DNA of 64,000 nt from Burkholderia lata (lineage in GTDB: Bacteria; Pseudomonadota; Gammaproteobacteria; Burkholderiales; Burkholderiaceae): positions 372,001-436,000 of the forward strand of contig NZ_CABVQK010000009.1 of the NCBI RefSeq assembly GCF_902499335.1, read 5' to 3'. Below are positions 1 through 8,554 of this stretch, in pieces (position 1 is the first letter of the stretch; every line of letters begins with the position of its first letter). The position numbers were made by a program, and so were the translations under genes. The notes under the pieces are model-generated. The model worked only from the letters and a program-made list of their open reading frames with translations, was not told the origin of the DNA and did not search any database.

Positions 1-831
1 GTGCGGATGAACCGCGTCGACGAGATCGGCATGACGCTGCGCACGATCAACCAGCTCGGGCTGATGTTCCGCTGGCTCGTCGACGACGTCAGCGAGCAGG
101 TGCATAACGTGCAGCGTGCGAGCAACGAGATCGCGCAGGGCAACAACGACCTGAGCGCGCGTACCGAGCAGGCTGCGTCGAGCGTGCAGGAGACGGCCGC
201 ATCGATGGCCGAGATGACGGCGACCGTCGACAGCAACGCGGAGACCGCGCTGCAGGCGAACCGGCTCGCGATGTCGGCCAGCGAGGCGGCGGGGCGCGGC
301 GGGCAGGCGGTGGGCGAGGTCGTCACGACGATGAGCGACATCACGGCCAGCTCGCGCAAGATCGCCGACATCATCGGCGTGATCGACGGCATCGCGTTCC
401 AGACGAACATCCTTGCGCTGAATGCGGCCGTGGAAGCGGCCCGCGCGGGCGAACAGGGGCGCGGGTTCGCGGTGGTTGCCGGTGAGGTGCGGGCGCTCGC
501 GCAGCGCAGCGCGAACGCGGCGAAGGAGATCAAGACGCTGATCGGTGCGAGCGTCGACCGTGTCGAGTCGGGCGCGCGGCGCGTGGACGAGGCGGGCAAG
601 ACGATGGAGGACATCGTCGCGCAAGTGAAGCGCGTGTCGGACCTGATCGCGGAGATCAGCTCGTCGACGGCGGAGCAGAGCACCGGCGTGTCGCAGGTCG
701 ACCAGGCGGTCGTGCACCTGGACAACATCACGCAGCAGAACGCGGCGCTGGTCGAGCAGAGCACGGCGGCGTCGGAGAGCCTGAAGCAGCAGGCGACGCG
801 GCTGGTGGATGCGGTGAACGTGTTCCGGTGA
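1..831 (+). CDS. Methyl-accepting chemotaxis protein, C-terminal part (cut by window edge)
   Basis: This is the cytoplasmic signalling end of a chemoreceptor that would control CheA through CheW. The 276 visible residues begin near the end of a HAMP-like segment and continue as one long coiled coil. The highly conserved hairpin tip is clear around residues 125-165, with the motif IAFQTNILALNAAVEAARAG followed by GRGFAVVAGEVRALAQRSA. The sensor domain and membrane segments lie upstream of the window. The protein ends in NVFR and has no CheR/CheB-tethering pentapeptide (NWETF type). The stop is at 829-831, and a strong hairpin follows before the convergent ter operon. The ligand cannot be inferred. 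Confidence 0.93.
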   Translation: MRMNRVDEIGMTLRTINQLGLMFRWLVDDVSEQVHNVQRASNEIAQGNNDLSARTEQAASSVQETAASMAEMTATVDSNAETALQANRLAMSASEAAGRGGQAVGEVVTTMSDITASSRKIADIIGVIDGIAFQTNILALNAAVEAARAGEQGRGFAVVAGEVRALAQRSANAAKEIKTLIGASVDRVESGARRVDEAGKTMEDIVAQVKRVSDLIAEISSSTAEQSTGVSQVDQAVVHLDNITQQNAALVEQSTAASESLKQQATRLVDAVNVFR

Positions 832-885
832 GCGTGGCTTGAACCGTTGGCCTTCACGCATTCCGACCGACCTCATGCGTGGAGT

Positions 886-914
886 ACGCCGTTCAGTTGC
901 GAACTGAACGGCGT
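886..914. terminator. Hairpin between convergent MCP gene and ter operon
   Basis: A perfect 13-bp inverted repeat (886-898 with 902-914, loop GCG) sits 55 bp after the receptor stop and 36 bp after the terE stop. It has no long T run, so it is a symmetric, probably bidirectional terminator or transcript-end stem. Confidence 0.6.
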
Positions 915-949
915 GATCGGTCAAACCAGGGATTTTCCTGCCTTTCGGA

Positions 950-1528
950 TTAACCGATGCTCACACCGTGAGCTTCTGCCAGAGGCTTCAGGCCACCCGT
1001 GAAACCTTGTCCGATTGCCTTGAACTTGAATTCGTCGTTGTGGCGATACAGCTCGCCGAAGATCATGGCGGTTTCGGTGGAAGCGTCTTCGGATAAGTCG
1101 TAGCGGGCGATTTCCTTGCTGTCGGCCTTGTTGAGGACGCGGATATAGGCGTTGCTCACTTGGCCGAATGACTGCCTGCGGGCCTCGGCATCGTGAATCG
1201 TGACGGCGAAGACCAGCTTCTTCACGTCGGCCGCCAGACCCGTGAGCTTCACGTTGACCTGCTCGTCGTCGCCTTCACCCTGGCCGGAACGGTTGTCGCC
1301 CAGGTGCTCGATGGAACCGTCGGCGGACTTCTTGTTGTTGTAGAAGATGAAGCTGGCGTCGTTCAGGACTTTGCCGCTTTCACCGGTAACGAAGATCGAG
1401 GCGTCGAGGTCGAACTCGGTGCCGTCGGTGACTCGCGGGTCCCAGCCCAGGCCGACGACGATTTCGCTCAGGCCCGGTGCCTCTTTCGACAGGGAGACAT
1501 TACCGCCTTTTGACAGACTTACAGCCAT
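950..1528 (-). CDS. terE: TerD-family calcium-binding protein, last gene of terZABCDE
   Basis: This 192-residue single-domain TerD-fold protein opens with MAVSLSKGGNVSLSKEAPGL, as TerD/TerE proteins do. The family's acidic calcium-binding signatures are present: DGTEFDLDAS near residues 35-44 and a GDNRSGQGEGDDE loop near 77-89. It is about half identical by eye to the neighbouring TerD-family gene at 1561-2136, so the pair arose by duplication. It is the distal gene of the operon, 32 bp after terD. Ter proteins act in tellurite, phage and colicin resistance through a membrane-associated calcium-linked stress complex; the biochemical activity is unknown. TerE is assigned from position, since TerD and TerE are hard to separate by sequence. 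Confidence 0.9.
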   Translation of the reverse strand: MAVSLSKGGNVSLSKEAPGLSEIVVGLGWDPRVTDGTEFDLDASIFVTGESGKVLNDASFIFYNNKKSADGSIEHLGDNRSGQGEGDDEQVNVKLTGLAADVKKLVFAVTIHDAEARRQSFGQVSNAYIRVLNKADSKEIARYDLSEDASTETAMIFGELYRHNDEFKFKAIGQGFTGGLKPLAEAHGVSIG

Positions 1529-1560
1529 GGTGTGATTCCTTGTTCAGGTAAGGAGACTGT

Positions 1561-2136
1561 TCAGAAGTTCATGCCGTAGCCGTTGGCCAGGGCACGCAGG
1601 CCGCCGGCGTAGCCTTGGCCCACGGCGCGGAATTTCCACTCGCCGCTGCTGCGGTACAACTCCGCGAAGATCATCGCGGTTTCGGTGGAGGCGTCTTCCG
1701 CCAGGTCGTAGCGGACCACCTCGGCGCCGGAGATCTCGTTCACGACGCGGATGAACGAATTGCTGACCTGGCCGAAGTTCTGCTTGCGCGCTTCGGCGTC
1801 GTGGATGGTGACGGTGAAGGCGATCTTGTCGATGTCGGCCGGAACGCGGCTCAGGTCGACCTTGAGGACTTCGTCATCGCCGTCACCAGCGCCGGTACGG
1901 TTGTCGCCGGTATGCTCGACAGAACCGTCCTGGCTGCGCAATTGGTTGTAGAAGATGAAGTCGGCTTCACCGCGGACTTTGCCGTTGGCCCCCAGCAGGA
2001 AGGCGCTGGCGTCCAGATCGAACTCGGTGCCATCGGTCGCGCGCGGGTCCCAGCCCAGGCCCACCAGGATCCTGGTCAGGCTCGGGTCGGTTTTGGATAG
2101 GGAGAGGTTGCCGCCTTTTTGAAGAGTCAGTGCCAT
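1561..2136 (-). CDS. terD: TerD-family calcium-binding stress protein
   Basis: A 191-residue TerD-fold protein starting MALTLQKGGNLSLSKTDPSL. It carries both acidic calcium-site motifs of the family, DGTEFDLDAS and GDNRTGAGDGDDE, and the conserved tail pattern TAMIFAELYR...W.F.AVGQG. Length is normal for the family. It lies 28 bp downstream of terC and 32 bp upstream of terE, within one minus-strand operon. A ribosome-binding AAGGAG lies upstream of its ATG. In the known ter systems TerD binds two calcium ions and peripherally associates with the inner membrane, apparently through TerC. Confidence 0.92.
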   Translation of the reverse strand: MALTLQKGGNLSLSKTDPSLTRILVGLGWDPRATDGTEFDLDASAFLLGANGKVRGEADFIFYNQLRSQDGSVEHTGDNRTGAGDGDDEVLKVDLSRVPADIDKIAFTVTIHDAEARKQNFGQVSNSFIRVVNEISGAEVVRYDLAEDASTETAMIFAELYRSSGEWKFRAVGQGYAGGLRALANGYGMNF

Positions 2137-2164
2137 GAAAACAGCTCCTTTGGGTTGTGACGGG

Positions 2165-3196
2165 TTACTGATTTTCGGCTTGCGTCTCTTCCTTGTTCGG
2201 GAAGATCACGCTGGCCAGGATTCCGATTGCCAGGACAACAAGTACGATGAGCAGGCTGGTGTTCGGGGAGATGCTGATGCCGTGGTGGAACAGATGGTCG
2301 GTCGCGTTCAAGCCCAACTTCGCCGCGATGAAGAACAGCAATACGACCACTGACTTTTCCAGATGCACCACGTAGCGCTTCAGCGCTTCAAGAACGAAAT
2401 ACAGCGTGCGAAGGCCAAGGATTGCGAACAGCATCGCCGAGTAGACGATCAGGGGTTCACGGCTGACCGCAATGACCGCCGGGACCGAGTCGAACGCGAA
2501 CAGGACGTCGGACACTTCGATCACTACCAGGCAGAGGAACAGCGGAGTAGCGAACAGGCTGCCTTTGGCCGCGAGGCTCATGTCCCTCTCGGCCGTCCGT
2601 ACTTCCGCCTCGAGCTTCTTGCGGCTCACAAAGAAGTTGTGGCCGTGCAGCCTGGGCCATACGGGGAAGAGTTTTTTCGCGAAGCGGCAAGCAAGATGCT
2701 GCGAGTAATCCTTCGCCTCGTCATCGTCGTCACCGCCCTTGAGCATCATGACTGCGGTCCACGCCACGATCAGCGCGAAGACGATTTCGACCCAGGGTCC
2801 GAATGCCAGCAGGCCGGTACCGATGACGACAAAGACACCACGGAATACGATGGCCCCGATGATGCCCCAGTGAAGAATGCGGTGACGCAAGCCGTCCGGG
2901 ACCTTGAACCAGGCGAAGATCGCCATGAAGACGAACAGGTTGTCGACGGAGAGGACCTTCTCCAGTGCATAACCGGTAAGGAACAGGCTGGCCACTTCCG
3001 CGCCATGCTGCACGTACAGGAAGCCGGCGAATGCAAGGGAGATGACCACCCAGAATATCGACCAGATGGACGCTCGGGCGAGGGTGATCGGCTTGTCGTC
3101 GCGGTGGGTAACCATGTCCAGCAGCAGGGCGGCCAGTGCCAGGCCGACGAATACCGCCATGGTCAGCGGCGGGAAGCCAATGTGTGTCGTTTCCAC
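2165..3196 (-). CDS. terC: TerC family integral membrane protein
   Basis: A 343-residue polytopic inner-membrane protein with about nine hydrophobic segments. Family hallmarks include EKVLSVDNLFVFMAIF in an early transmembrane region and EVSDVLFAFDSVPAVIAVS later; the paired acidic residues inside membrane helices are typical of TerC/Alx proteins and proposed to bind or move metal ions. The central cytoplasmic loop is basic and charged. It sits between terB and terD in canonical order and is the membrane anchor of the Ter complex. TerC-family proteins elsewhere (Alx, MeeF/MeeY) have been linked to manganese export, so metal efflux is a possible activity here. Base composition is visibly less GC-rich than the chromosomal flanks. 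Confidence 0.93.
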   Translation of the reverse strand: METTHIGFPPLTMAVFVGLALAALLLDMVTHRDDKPITLARASIWSIFWVVISLAFAGFLYVQHGAEVASLFLTGYALEKVLSVDNLFVFMAIFAWFKVPDGLRHRILHWGIIGAIVFRGVFVVIGTGLLAFGPWVEIVFALIVAWTAVMMLKGGDDDDEAKDYSQHLACRFAKKLFPVWPRLHGHNFFVSRKKLEAEVRTAERDMSLAAKGSLFATPLFLCLVVIEVSDVLFAFDSVPAVIAVSREPLIVYSAMLFAILGLRTLYFVLEALKRYVVHLEKSVVVLLFFIAAKLGLNATDHLFHHGISISPNTSLLIVLVVLAIGILASVIFPNKEETQAENQ

Positions 3197-3207
3197 GTTT
3201 CGGTTTC

Positions 3208-3657
3208 CTACAGTTCGAAGTCAACCGGGTTCAAGCCGAGCTCCAGGCAAATCAGGCGGCAAGCCGCTTTTTCCTTGTCGTCGAAATGGCCGTCGGATGC
3301 GCCAATGGCACAGGCCACGCGCACCAGCAAGCGCGCTTCGCCGTCCTTGCCCTTGATCTTGCCGATGGCCTTCAGCGCCTCGGCCTGGCCGATCTGGAAA
3401 TCGAATTCGAACTTGCCGCAGGCGTCGCTGAACACCGTGATCACGTCGTTCAGGTTGAAGACCTTCAATTCCGGGGAGTTGTTGATGAAGCCGACCATCT
3501 TCAGCTTCTCTTCGGATTTGATCTCGCCATCCGCGGCGGAGATCAGCGCGCAAGCATTGGCGGTTGCCTCCATGAACGTTCGGTTCTTGAATTTGGCGAC
3601 TTCGATGGTCAAGGTTTCGCGGGCTTTGGCCGCGTTGGTTTTCAGCCAATCGAGCAT
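3208..3657 (-). CDS. terB: TerB tellurite-resistance protein
   Basis: A 149-residue all-helical protein of the TerB family. The ATG at 3657 (MLDWLKTNAAKARETL) is chosen because GAGAGGAAAC precedes it and TerB proteins are about 150 residues; the open frame runs 15 codons further upstream without such a site. The acidic metal-binding loop pattern (CALISAADGEIKSEE and GASDGHFDDKEKAA, near residues 37-51 and 117-130) is intact. TerB is thought to bridge the membrane TerC and the cytoplasmic TerD-type proteins. It lies 48 bp after terA and 11 bp before terC. Confidence 0.92.
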   Translation of the reverse strand: MLDWLKTNAAKARETLTIEVAKFKNRTFMEATANACALISAADGEIKSEEKLKMVGFINNSPELKVFNLNDVITVFSDACGKFEFDFQIGQAEALKAIGKIKGKDGEARLLVRVACAIGASDGHFDDKEKAACRLICLELGLNPVDFEL

Positions 3658-3705
3658 GTGTTTCCTCTCAGTGAGCGGGGCCGGACGGCCCCGCCGGGTC
3701 AATGG

Positions 3706-4914
3706 TTACTTGGAGCCTGCTTTCCAGCGCATACCCCAGCCGTAGGCACGATCCATTTCCTCGTGTCCGGGATGGAAGTCGACTCGACGAGAGACCTTGA
3801 CGGCCCCGTTCACGTTTTCAAGAAGGGCAATCGCGCACATGCCGTGGCGGCCTCCCTCCTCATTCATGCGAACTTCGATTTCGGACTGGCCAGGCACGAA
3901 AATGGTTACAACACCATCAGTTGCTTTCCAGTTCGGAGCGCCGTCGTAGATGAACGCGAAAATCAGGATGCGTTCGATCTTGTTCCACTGTTGCCCATTG
4001 ATGCGAAGCCACTCGCCATCGGCAACCGAGCCAGTACGGTCATCTCCCATAAGCTGGATGTACGGTTCCTCGCGCAGATCGCCGAAGCGCTTGCCGAGCG
4101 CCTGCACGGCCCCTTTGAATCCGTCCTGCATTTCAAACAGGCAACCCAGGTCCAGGTCGATGGCACCGCGTTTTCCCAGGAAGCCGCCGAGCAGGCCACT
4201 CGTACCCTGGTTCCAGTTCAGGTTCACCTTGATTTCACCGAAACCGGCAGCGGTCTTCTCCAGACTGATGCTGGGGCGCGATTTGTCGAGCGTGATTTTG
4301 CTGAGTCGGATCGTGGACGTCGGCGCGCCAGGCGGTACCGGTGCGAGCGCCGGCGCCGGTACGGGCGCCGGGGTCGGCACGGGAGGGCTCTGCGTCGGGC
4401 TACCGGAAGGCGCGGCAATGTCGACGCCGAAGTGCTTTGCCAGCGGCTCCAGGCCGCCGGCAAAGCCTTGTGCGACACAGCGGAACTTCCACGCGTCCTG
4501 ACGCCGGTAAAACTCCCCGAGGATCAGCGCAGTCTCGTTCATCCCGGCAGTCGGAATCCGCGCTTCGATCCCTCCCGTAACGGCCACGGCCAGCATCGAA
4601 ACGCTGTCGAAGGTCGCCTTGTTCTCATGGATGGTCGCGGTGAGCGCGACTTTCTCGACGGCAGGGTCGATCCGCCCGAGATCCACGGTGAACGTTGCCC
4701 GGCCGGCCGTGGTGGTGGTCAACTGAACCGCGCCACCCAGGACACTGGTTTGGCCGTAGAAGCACATGTCGCCATCGCCTCGGACTTTCGCGGCGGAGGT
4801 GAGCGCAAATGCAGAGATGTCGATCTCGGCGCCTGGAATCGGAGCGTAGCTGATGTCCACACGCAATTGACCGGTGGCAACCGGCGCATTTCCCCCAGGT
4901 ACCAGTGTCGTCAT
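3706..4914 (-). CDS. terA: TerA: two-domain TerD-superfamily protein
   Basis: A 402-residue protein made of two TerD-like domains. Residues 1-165 form the first, diverged copy, ending in the family pattern ALILGEFYRRQDAWKFRCVAQGFAGGLEPL. A proline/alanine-rich flexible linker occupies about residues 175-205. The second copy begins at about 210 (IRLSKITLDKSRPSISLEK) and keeps GDDRTGSVADGE. This architecture, length and position between terZ and terB are those of TerA. The start overlaps the terZ stop by 4 bp (4911-4914), indicating translational coupling. The acidic calcium-binding residues are weaker than in TerD/TerE, so calcium binding by this protein is uncertain. Confidence 0.9.
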   Translation of the reverse strand: MTTLVPGGNAPVATGQLRVDISYAPIPGAEIDISAFALTSAAKVRGDGDMCFYGQTSVLGGAVQLTTTTAGRATFTVDLGRIDPAVEKVALTATIHENKATFDSVSMLAVAVTGGIEARIPTAGMNETALILGEFYRRQDAWKFRCVAQGFAGGLEPLAKHFGVDIAAPSGSPTQSPPVPTPAPVPAPALAPVPPGAPTSTIRLSKITLDKSRPSISLEKTAAGFGEIKVNLNWNQGTSGLLGGFLGKRGAIDLDLGCLFEMQDGFKGAVQALGKRFGDLREEPYIQLMGDDRTGSVADGEWLRINGQQWNKIERILIFAFIYDGAPNWKATDGVVTIFVPGQSEIEVRMNEEGGRHGMCAIALLENVNGAVKVSRRVDFHPGHEEMDRAYGWGMRWKAGSK

Positions 4915-5504
4915 GCTCGCACCGCCTGAATCGCCAGATTGACGAGATCGTCCGCGGTGCGGCCGTGGGTGGACTGGCCGATCGCCTTGAATTCCCAGCC
5001 GCCGCCGCCACGGCTGAGGCTAGCCATTACAACACCGGTGTGGCGACCTTTCTCCGCCAGGTTGAAGCGCGCCAGCTCCTGGTTCTTCGTGCCGTCGAGG
5101 ATGCGGCAGTAGGCGTTTTCGACCTGGTCGAACGTCTGACCGCGGAAGCTGTTCACGGTGAACACCAGGTGCTGGACGGTGCCCGGCAGGCGCTGCAGGT
5201 CGACGTGGATGGTTTCATCGTCGCCATCACCTTCACCCGTCAGGTTGTCGCCGGAGTGCTCGATGGCACCGTCCTTGGATTCCAGTTGTCGGAACCAGAC
5301 CAGATCGACGGATTTCATGTCGCCGTCCAGCAGGATGCAGGAAGCATCGAGGTCGATGTCGTTGCTGCCGCCACCCAGCATCTTGGAGAAGAAGCCGCCG
5401 GACTTTACCGGGTCCCAACCCAGGCCCAGACTGATCGAGGTCAAGCCACGGCCGGCGGTTTTTTCCAGCGAGATGCTCTGATTCTTGCTCAGGGTGAGTG
5501 CCAT
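4911..5504 (-). CDS. terZ: TerZ, TerD-family protein
   Basis: A 197-residue TerD-fold protein starting MALTLSKNQSISLEKTAGRG. The signature GLGWDPVKSGGFFSKMLGGG insert, the SNDIDLDAS motif and GDNLTGEGDGDDETIHVDL all match TerZ/TerX rather than TerD. It is the first gene of the terZABCDE block and overlaps terA by 4 bp. About 257 bp separate it from the upstream CitE-like gene, room for an internal promoter; no clear sigma-70 boxes were resolved there. An AAGGAGC ribosome-binding site precedes the start. Confidence 0.9.
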   Translation of the reverse strand: MALTLSKNQSISLEKTAGRGLTSISLGLGWDPVKSGGFFSKMLGGGSNDIDLDASCILLDGDMKSVDLVWFRQLESKDGAIEHSGDNLTGEGDGDDETIHVDLQRLPGTVQHLVFTVNSFRGQTFDQVENAYCRILDGTKNQELARFNLAEKGRHTGVVMASLSRGGGGWEFKAIGQSTHGRTADDLVNLAIQAVRA

Positions 5505-5761
5505 CTTTACGCTCCTTGTTGATCTTCAGTGTTCATCGTTCGTTTGAGGGATCGGACGGAGTCACAATCCCGAGTTCCCGGCTTTGCTAAACCGCGAGCG
5601 GGATTGCCGCCACACGGGGAAAGCGTCGCCATGACTCGTCTTGCGCGGCAGCCGCTCACTCATGGTCCGGATGCAAGTCGCCGCTGCTGCTCGGCCGACA
5701 TCGGGTCGGTGGACAGTAGGCCGTGCTTCTTTGGGGGCAGCCTCACGCATTTCCACGCTCA

Positions 5762-6712
5762 TCAGCCGGCCTCCGCCAGTCGGACGCCGTGCTCGCTGCT
5801 ACTCGGGGCGGTGGGCTTCACCCCGTGCCACTTGGCGCGCTCGAGGATGTTGACCGCCCACTTGTAGTGGGTTGCAGGCTCACACATCGCGTCGTTGTGC
5901 TTGAAAACGGCAGGGGCCGCATCGTTGACGATCAGCCTGGCGCAGTTGAAATCCTCGAGGCTCACGCGCAGCGCCTCCTGAATGATGCGGATCTGGCTCG
6001 GGTGAATGGCCGTCTTCCCTACCAGGCCATGAGCGATGTCCAGTTCCAACTCCTCGTTCAGGAGATGGGGCGTGGCGAGTTGCTCGAAGACGGGCGCGGT
6101 CAGGGCAAATCCCTGGGCCCCCATGATTCCGGCAAGCATGGGAATCACGTAGCTGAGGGGCGTGCTGTAGAGCGTGGTGGCCGGATTGCGCCGCAGACCA
6201 AGACAACCCATCAGGTCGTTGCCGCCGATTCGCAGCGCGATGATGCGTCGGTTCAGGTTGGCCTTCAGGGCCGAGCCAAGCTCTACCATTGCGCCCGGGT
6301 CATAGACGTCGGCCGTCTCCAGGGTAGGCATGAGATACAGGCCAGGATGACTGACCGCGTTCTCCCACGACGAAAGGGATTGCAGGGTCAACTTGGGTAC
6401 GACGAACCCATCGACGTGCTTCATCAGCGGCCAGTCGTTCAGCACCGCGGCCATCGCGGCATCACGTGGCCGAACGAACAACAACGGACCGGAATCGGCG
6501 CGCCCTCCCCGGGCATCGATATTCATGAGGAGCGCTCGCAGGTTCACCAGCGCGCTTTCGACGTCGATTGCCGCCACCGCGTCTTCCAGACAGACTACCA
6601 GCGAGCGCAGCTCCGGGAGCCTGGTGCCGGAAACCACATCCAGAATGTCGCTGCGGGTGGCCGGCATGTACAAAGTCGCGCCGAGAGCGAACGGAGAGAT
6701 GGTTTTAATCAA
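5762..6712 (-). CDS. HpcH/HpaI aldolase / CitE-like lyase of the Ter biosynthetic module
   Basis: A 316-residue protein of the CitE (citrate lyase beta-like) TIM-barrel family. Supporting motifs are LVVCLEDAVA near residues 39-48, the FVRPRD segment near 83-88, ALRIGGNDLMG near 160, and AIHPSQIRIIQ near 239, the last being a strong CitE/malyl-CoA-lyase signature. These enzymes cleave or form C-C bonds on acyl-CoA or keto-acid substrates with magnesium. The start is TTG, overlapping the stop of the upstream gene by 4 bp (6709-6712); no ATG occurs before codon 16. In Ter loci a CitE homologue is part of a predicted pathway making a nucleoside-like metabolite (family knowledge, Anantharaman and colleagues); the substrate is unknown. 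Confidence 0.85.
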   Translation of the reverse strand: MIKTISPFALGATLYMPATRSDILDVVSGTRLPELRSLVVCLEDAVAAIDVESALVNLRALLMNIDARGGRADSGPLLFVRPRDAAMAAVLNDWPLMKHVDGFVVPKLTLQSLSSWENAVSHPGLYLMPTLETADVYDPGAMVELGSALKANLNRRIIALRIGGNDLMGCLGLRRNPATTLYSTPLSYVIPMLAGIMGAQGFALTAPVFEQLATPHLLNEELELDIAHGLVGKTAIHPSQIRIIQEALRVSLEDFNCARLIVNDAAPAVFKHNDAMCEPATHYKWAVNILERAKWHGVKPTAPSSSEHGVRLAEAG

Positions 6713-7803
6713 TTCGCATTCCGAATGATTGTTGCCGCGCGGTACGGACCCAGATCGGCGTCGGCTTCCTCTACGGTCACGCCCGCGCGTTCGGTGAGGT
6801 GCAGCAGCAACTGAACGTCGCTGTCATTGCGGTCACGTACCAGTACGCGATCCGGCACACGGCGCAGGACCGCTCGGGTTGCCTCGGCGATACCCGGTTT
6901 CACGCGGTTCAGGTTGCCGATGTCGAAGCGGGTTGCCAACGCGGACACCACGTCGTCCGCGGACGCCTGGAGCGTCAGTCGCTGATCGTTGGTCCAAGGA
7001 GCGGCAGGTTGAGCGTCTGCCAGCGCCCGACGTTCGGCGTCGATCCTGTCGATGAACTCGCGTGTTACATCGTGTTCGCGCAGGTGTTCGTAGACCATGC
7101 AACCATGCAGGCCGCCTTGAGTCGGCCAGATGGTGCGGGACACCAGCCCGGAAACGGTTGCACCGAGAATGCCGGACGGAATTGTCCAGTCTTTCGCGGA
7201 GGCAGCCAGCCATGCGCGGCCGCAGGGATCTGCCAGAACCACGAGGCGCGGACCTTCAGGGAAACGCGTGTCGTCCGCCAGGGTCCGTGCGAGTTCGCCG
7301 GAAATGGCACCTTTGCCGGTCCAGCCATCTACGAAGACGATGTTTTCGGCGCCATGCAACCGGACGATGGCTTCCAGGGCAACCGTGTCGATCCCGCGAT
7401 CGCGAATGATGCTGATCCCGTAGTGGCGGGCGTCGCGCCCCATCTCCACGAGTGCCCGGCGCAGCAGCACGCCAAGCGGCAGGCCAGCGCGAACAAATGA
7501 GACCAGCGCGATGCCCGGCCCGGTGTAAGCGGCACTCAGTGCCATCGCCAGGGACTGCACATCCGAAGCCATGCGGGCGCCGTTCTGCACCAGCGCGCGG
7601 GCGTAAAGGCTCTTGTGCACGTCGGTGGGAGCCTGCTCGAGGCCGATCATTTCCGAGTAGTGTTTTTGATTCGTCTGAATCAGACGCTCCTTCTCCTCGA
7701 CGTCGGTGACGCTCATCCGCACGTGTCGCAGAAGGAAGTGCACGTCTTCGGGGGCATAGCTGCCGCTGCCGACGGTGTTCAGGCCCGCGAGGCGATTACC
7801 CAT
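6709..7803 (-). CDS. Phosphoribosyltransferase-like protein with PELOTA-like C-terminus (StiP family)
   Basis: A 364-residue protein of the family labelled PRTase_1 (also called cysteine protease StiP) with a C-terminal PELOTA-type RNA-binding-like domain. The N-terminal two thirds carry VSFVRAGLPLGVLLRRAL near residues 102-119, RDRGID and ENIVFVDGWTGKGAIS near 157-170; the last resembles a PRPP-binding loop. The last 80 residues (IGNLNRVKPGIAEATRAVLRRVPDRVLV and following) match the appended domain. The ATG at 7803 lies inside the end of the HAD gene (8-bp overlap) and the stop overlaps the CitE-like start, so translation is coupled. Predicted role: ribosylation of a base-like substrate in Ter-linked stress; no activity has been shown that I can cite. 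The protease name is a competing annotation. Confidence 0.82.
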   Translation of the reverse strand: MGNRLAGLNTVGSGSYAPEDVHFLLRHVRMSVTDVEEKERLIQTNQKHYSEMIGLEQAPTDVHKSLYARALVQNGARMASDVQSLAMALSAAYTGPGIALVSFVRAGLPLGVLLRRALVEMGRDARHYGISIIRDRGIDTVALEAIVRLHGAENIVFVDGWTGKGAISGELARTLADDTRFPEGPRLVVLADPCGRAWLAASAKDWTIPSGILGATVSGLVSRTIWPTQGGLHGCMVYEHLREHDVTREFIDRIDAERRALADAQPAAPWTNDQRLTLQASADDVVSALATRFDIGNLNRVKPGIAEATRAVLRRVPDRVLVRDRNDSDVQLLLHLTERAGVTVEEADADLGPYRAATIIRNAN

Positions 7804-8554
7804 GGATCGTCCCCGTCACCCAATTCGCAAGCTGGCTGCGCGCGGGTGTCGCCCACATGTGGCAGAGGTCCATGTACCCCAGATCGGTGATGCTGTCGCC
7901 GAAGCCCAGAACCGGTCGCTCGCCGTGGATCTCACGGTCGCGGCGCAACCATTCCTGAACGGCCGCGCGCTTGGCCAGCCCCGTTGGCAGGAAGGCGAGG
8001 TTGTTGCCGTTGGCGTGAACGTGCATGCCGTCCACCATGCGCCGGGACCGAACTTCGGCCAGCACTTCGGCGAGCACCGAGTCGTCGGACTCGTTGTGCT
8101 TGACCACCACGTAGTGGCGCAAGCCTTCTTCTTCCACCACCCAGCCGCGGAGTGAGTAGCCGAGTTTCCTGCCGATCTCCAGCGTGGCCTCGCTCAGTGC
8201 CGGCAGTCGATCCTGAACGCTCCGGAGGACCTCGACCATTCGCCCGTGCCAGCTTCGATCGAGTAACCCGTTGGGACGGAGCATGACGCCCCCATGCGAG
8301 CAGATTGCGCCTTCGGTGAAGGGAAGCATGACGCGGCCGTATGCCTCCACGCTGCGCGCGGTGACCGGAACGACGTCGGCGGTGGCGAGCAACCACGTGA
8401 TGAACGCGTGCTGGACCGGGTCCATGAAGCCGTTTGGCTGACCGTGCACGTCCAGCGTGGCCGCGGTTCGCGGGACGCCTTCCGTCATCTTGCGGGCGGT
8501 TTGGAACAGGGTGTCGTCGAGGTCGACGAATGCCAGGGGGCGATTACCGCTCAT
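7796..8554 (-). CDS. HAD-superfamily phosphatase of the Ter biosynthetic module
   Basis: A 252-residue haloacid-dehalogenase fold protein. Motif I is FVDLDDTLFQT near residues 9-19 (nucleophile and acid/base Asp pair), motif II lies around VPVTARS, and motif III/IV near the end is GFGDSITDLGYM. The cap insertion is of the Cof/sucrose-phosphatase size. The ATG at 8554 has AGAGGTGA just upstream; a longer frame would need a TTG. It overlaps the upstream PRTase-TRSP gene by 11 bp and the next gene by 8 bp. In Ter clusters this HAD is predicted to dephosphorylate the ribose-phosphate product of the two PRTase proteins. Confidence 0.86.
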   Translation of the reverse strand: MSGNRPLAFVDLDDTLFQTARKMTEGVPRTAATLDVHGQPNGFMDPVQHAFITWLLATADVVPVTARSVEAYGRVMLPFTEGAICSHGGVMLRPNGLLDRSWHGRMVEVLRSVQDRLPALSEATLEIGRKLGYSLRGWVVEEEGLRHYVVVKHNESDDSVLAEVLAEVRSRRMVDGMHVHANGNNLAFLPTGLAKRAAVQEWLRRDREIHGERPVLGFGDSITDLGYMDLCHMWATPARSQLANWVTGTIHG

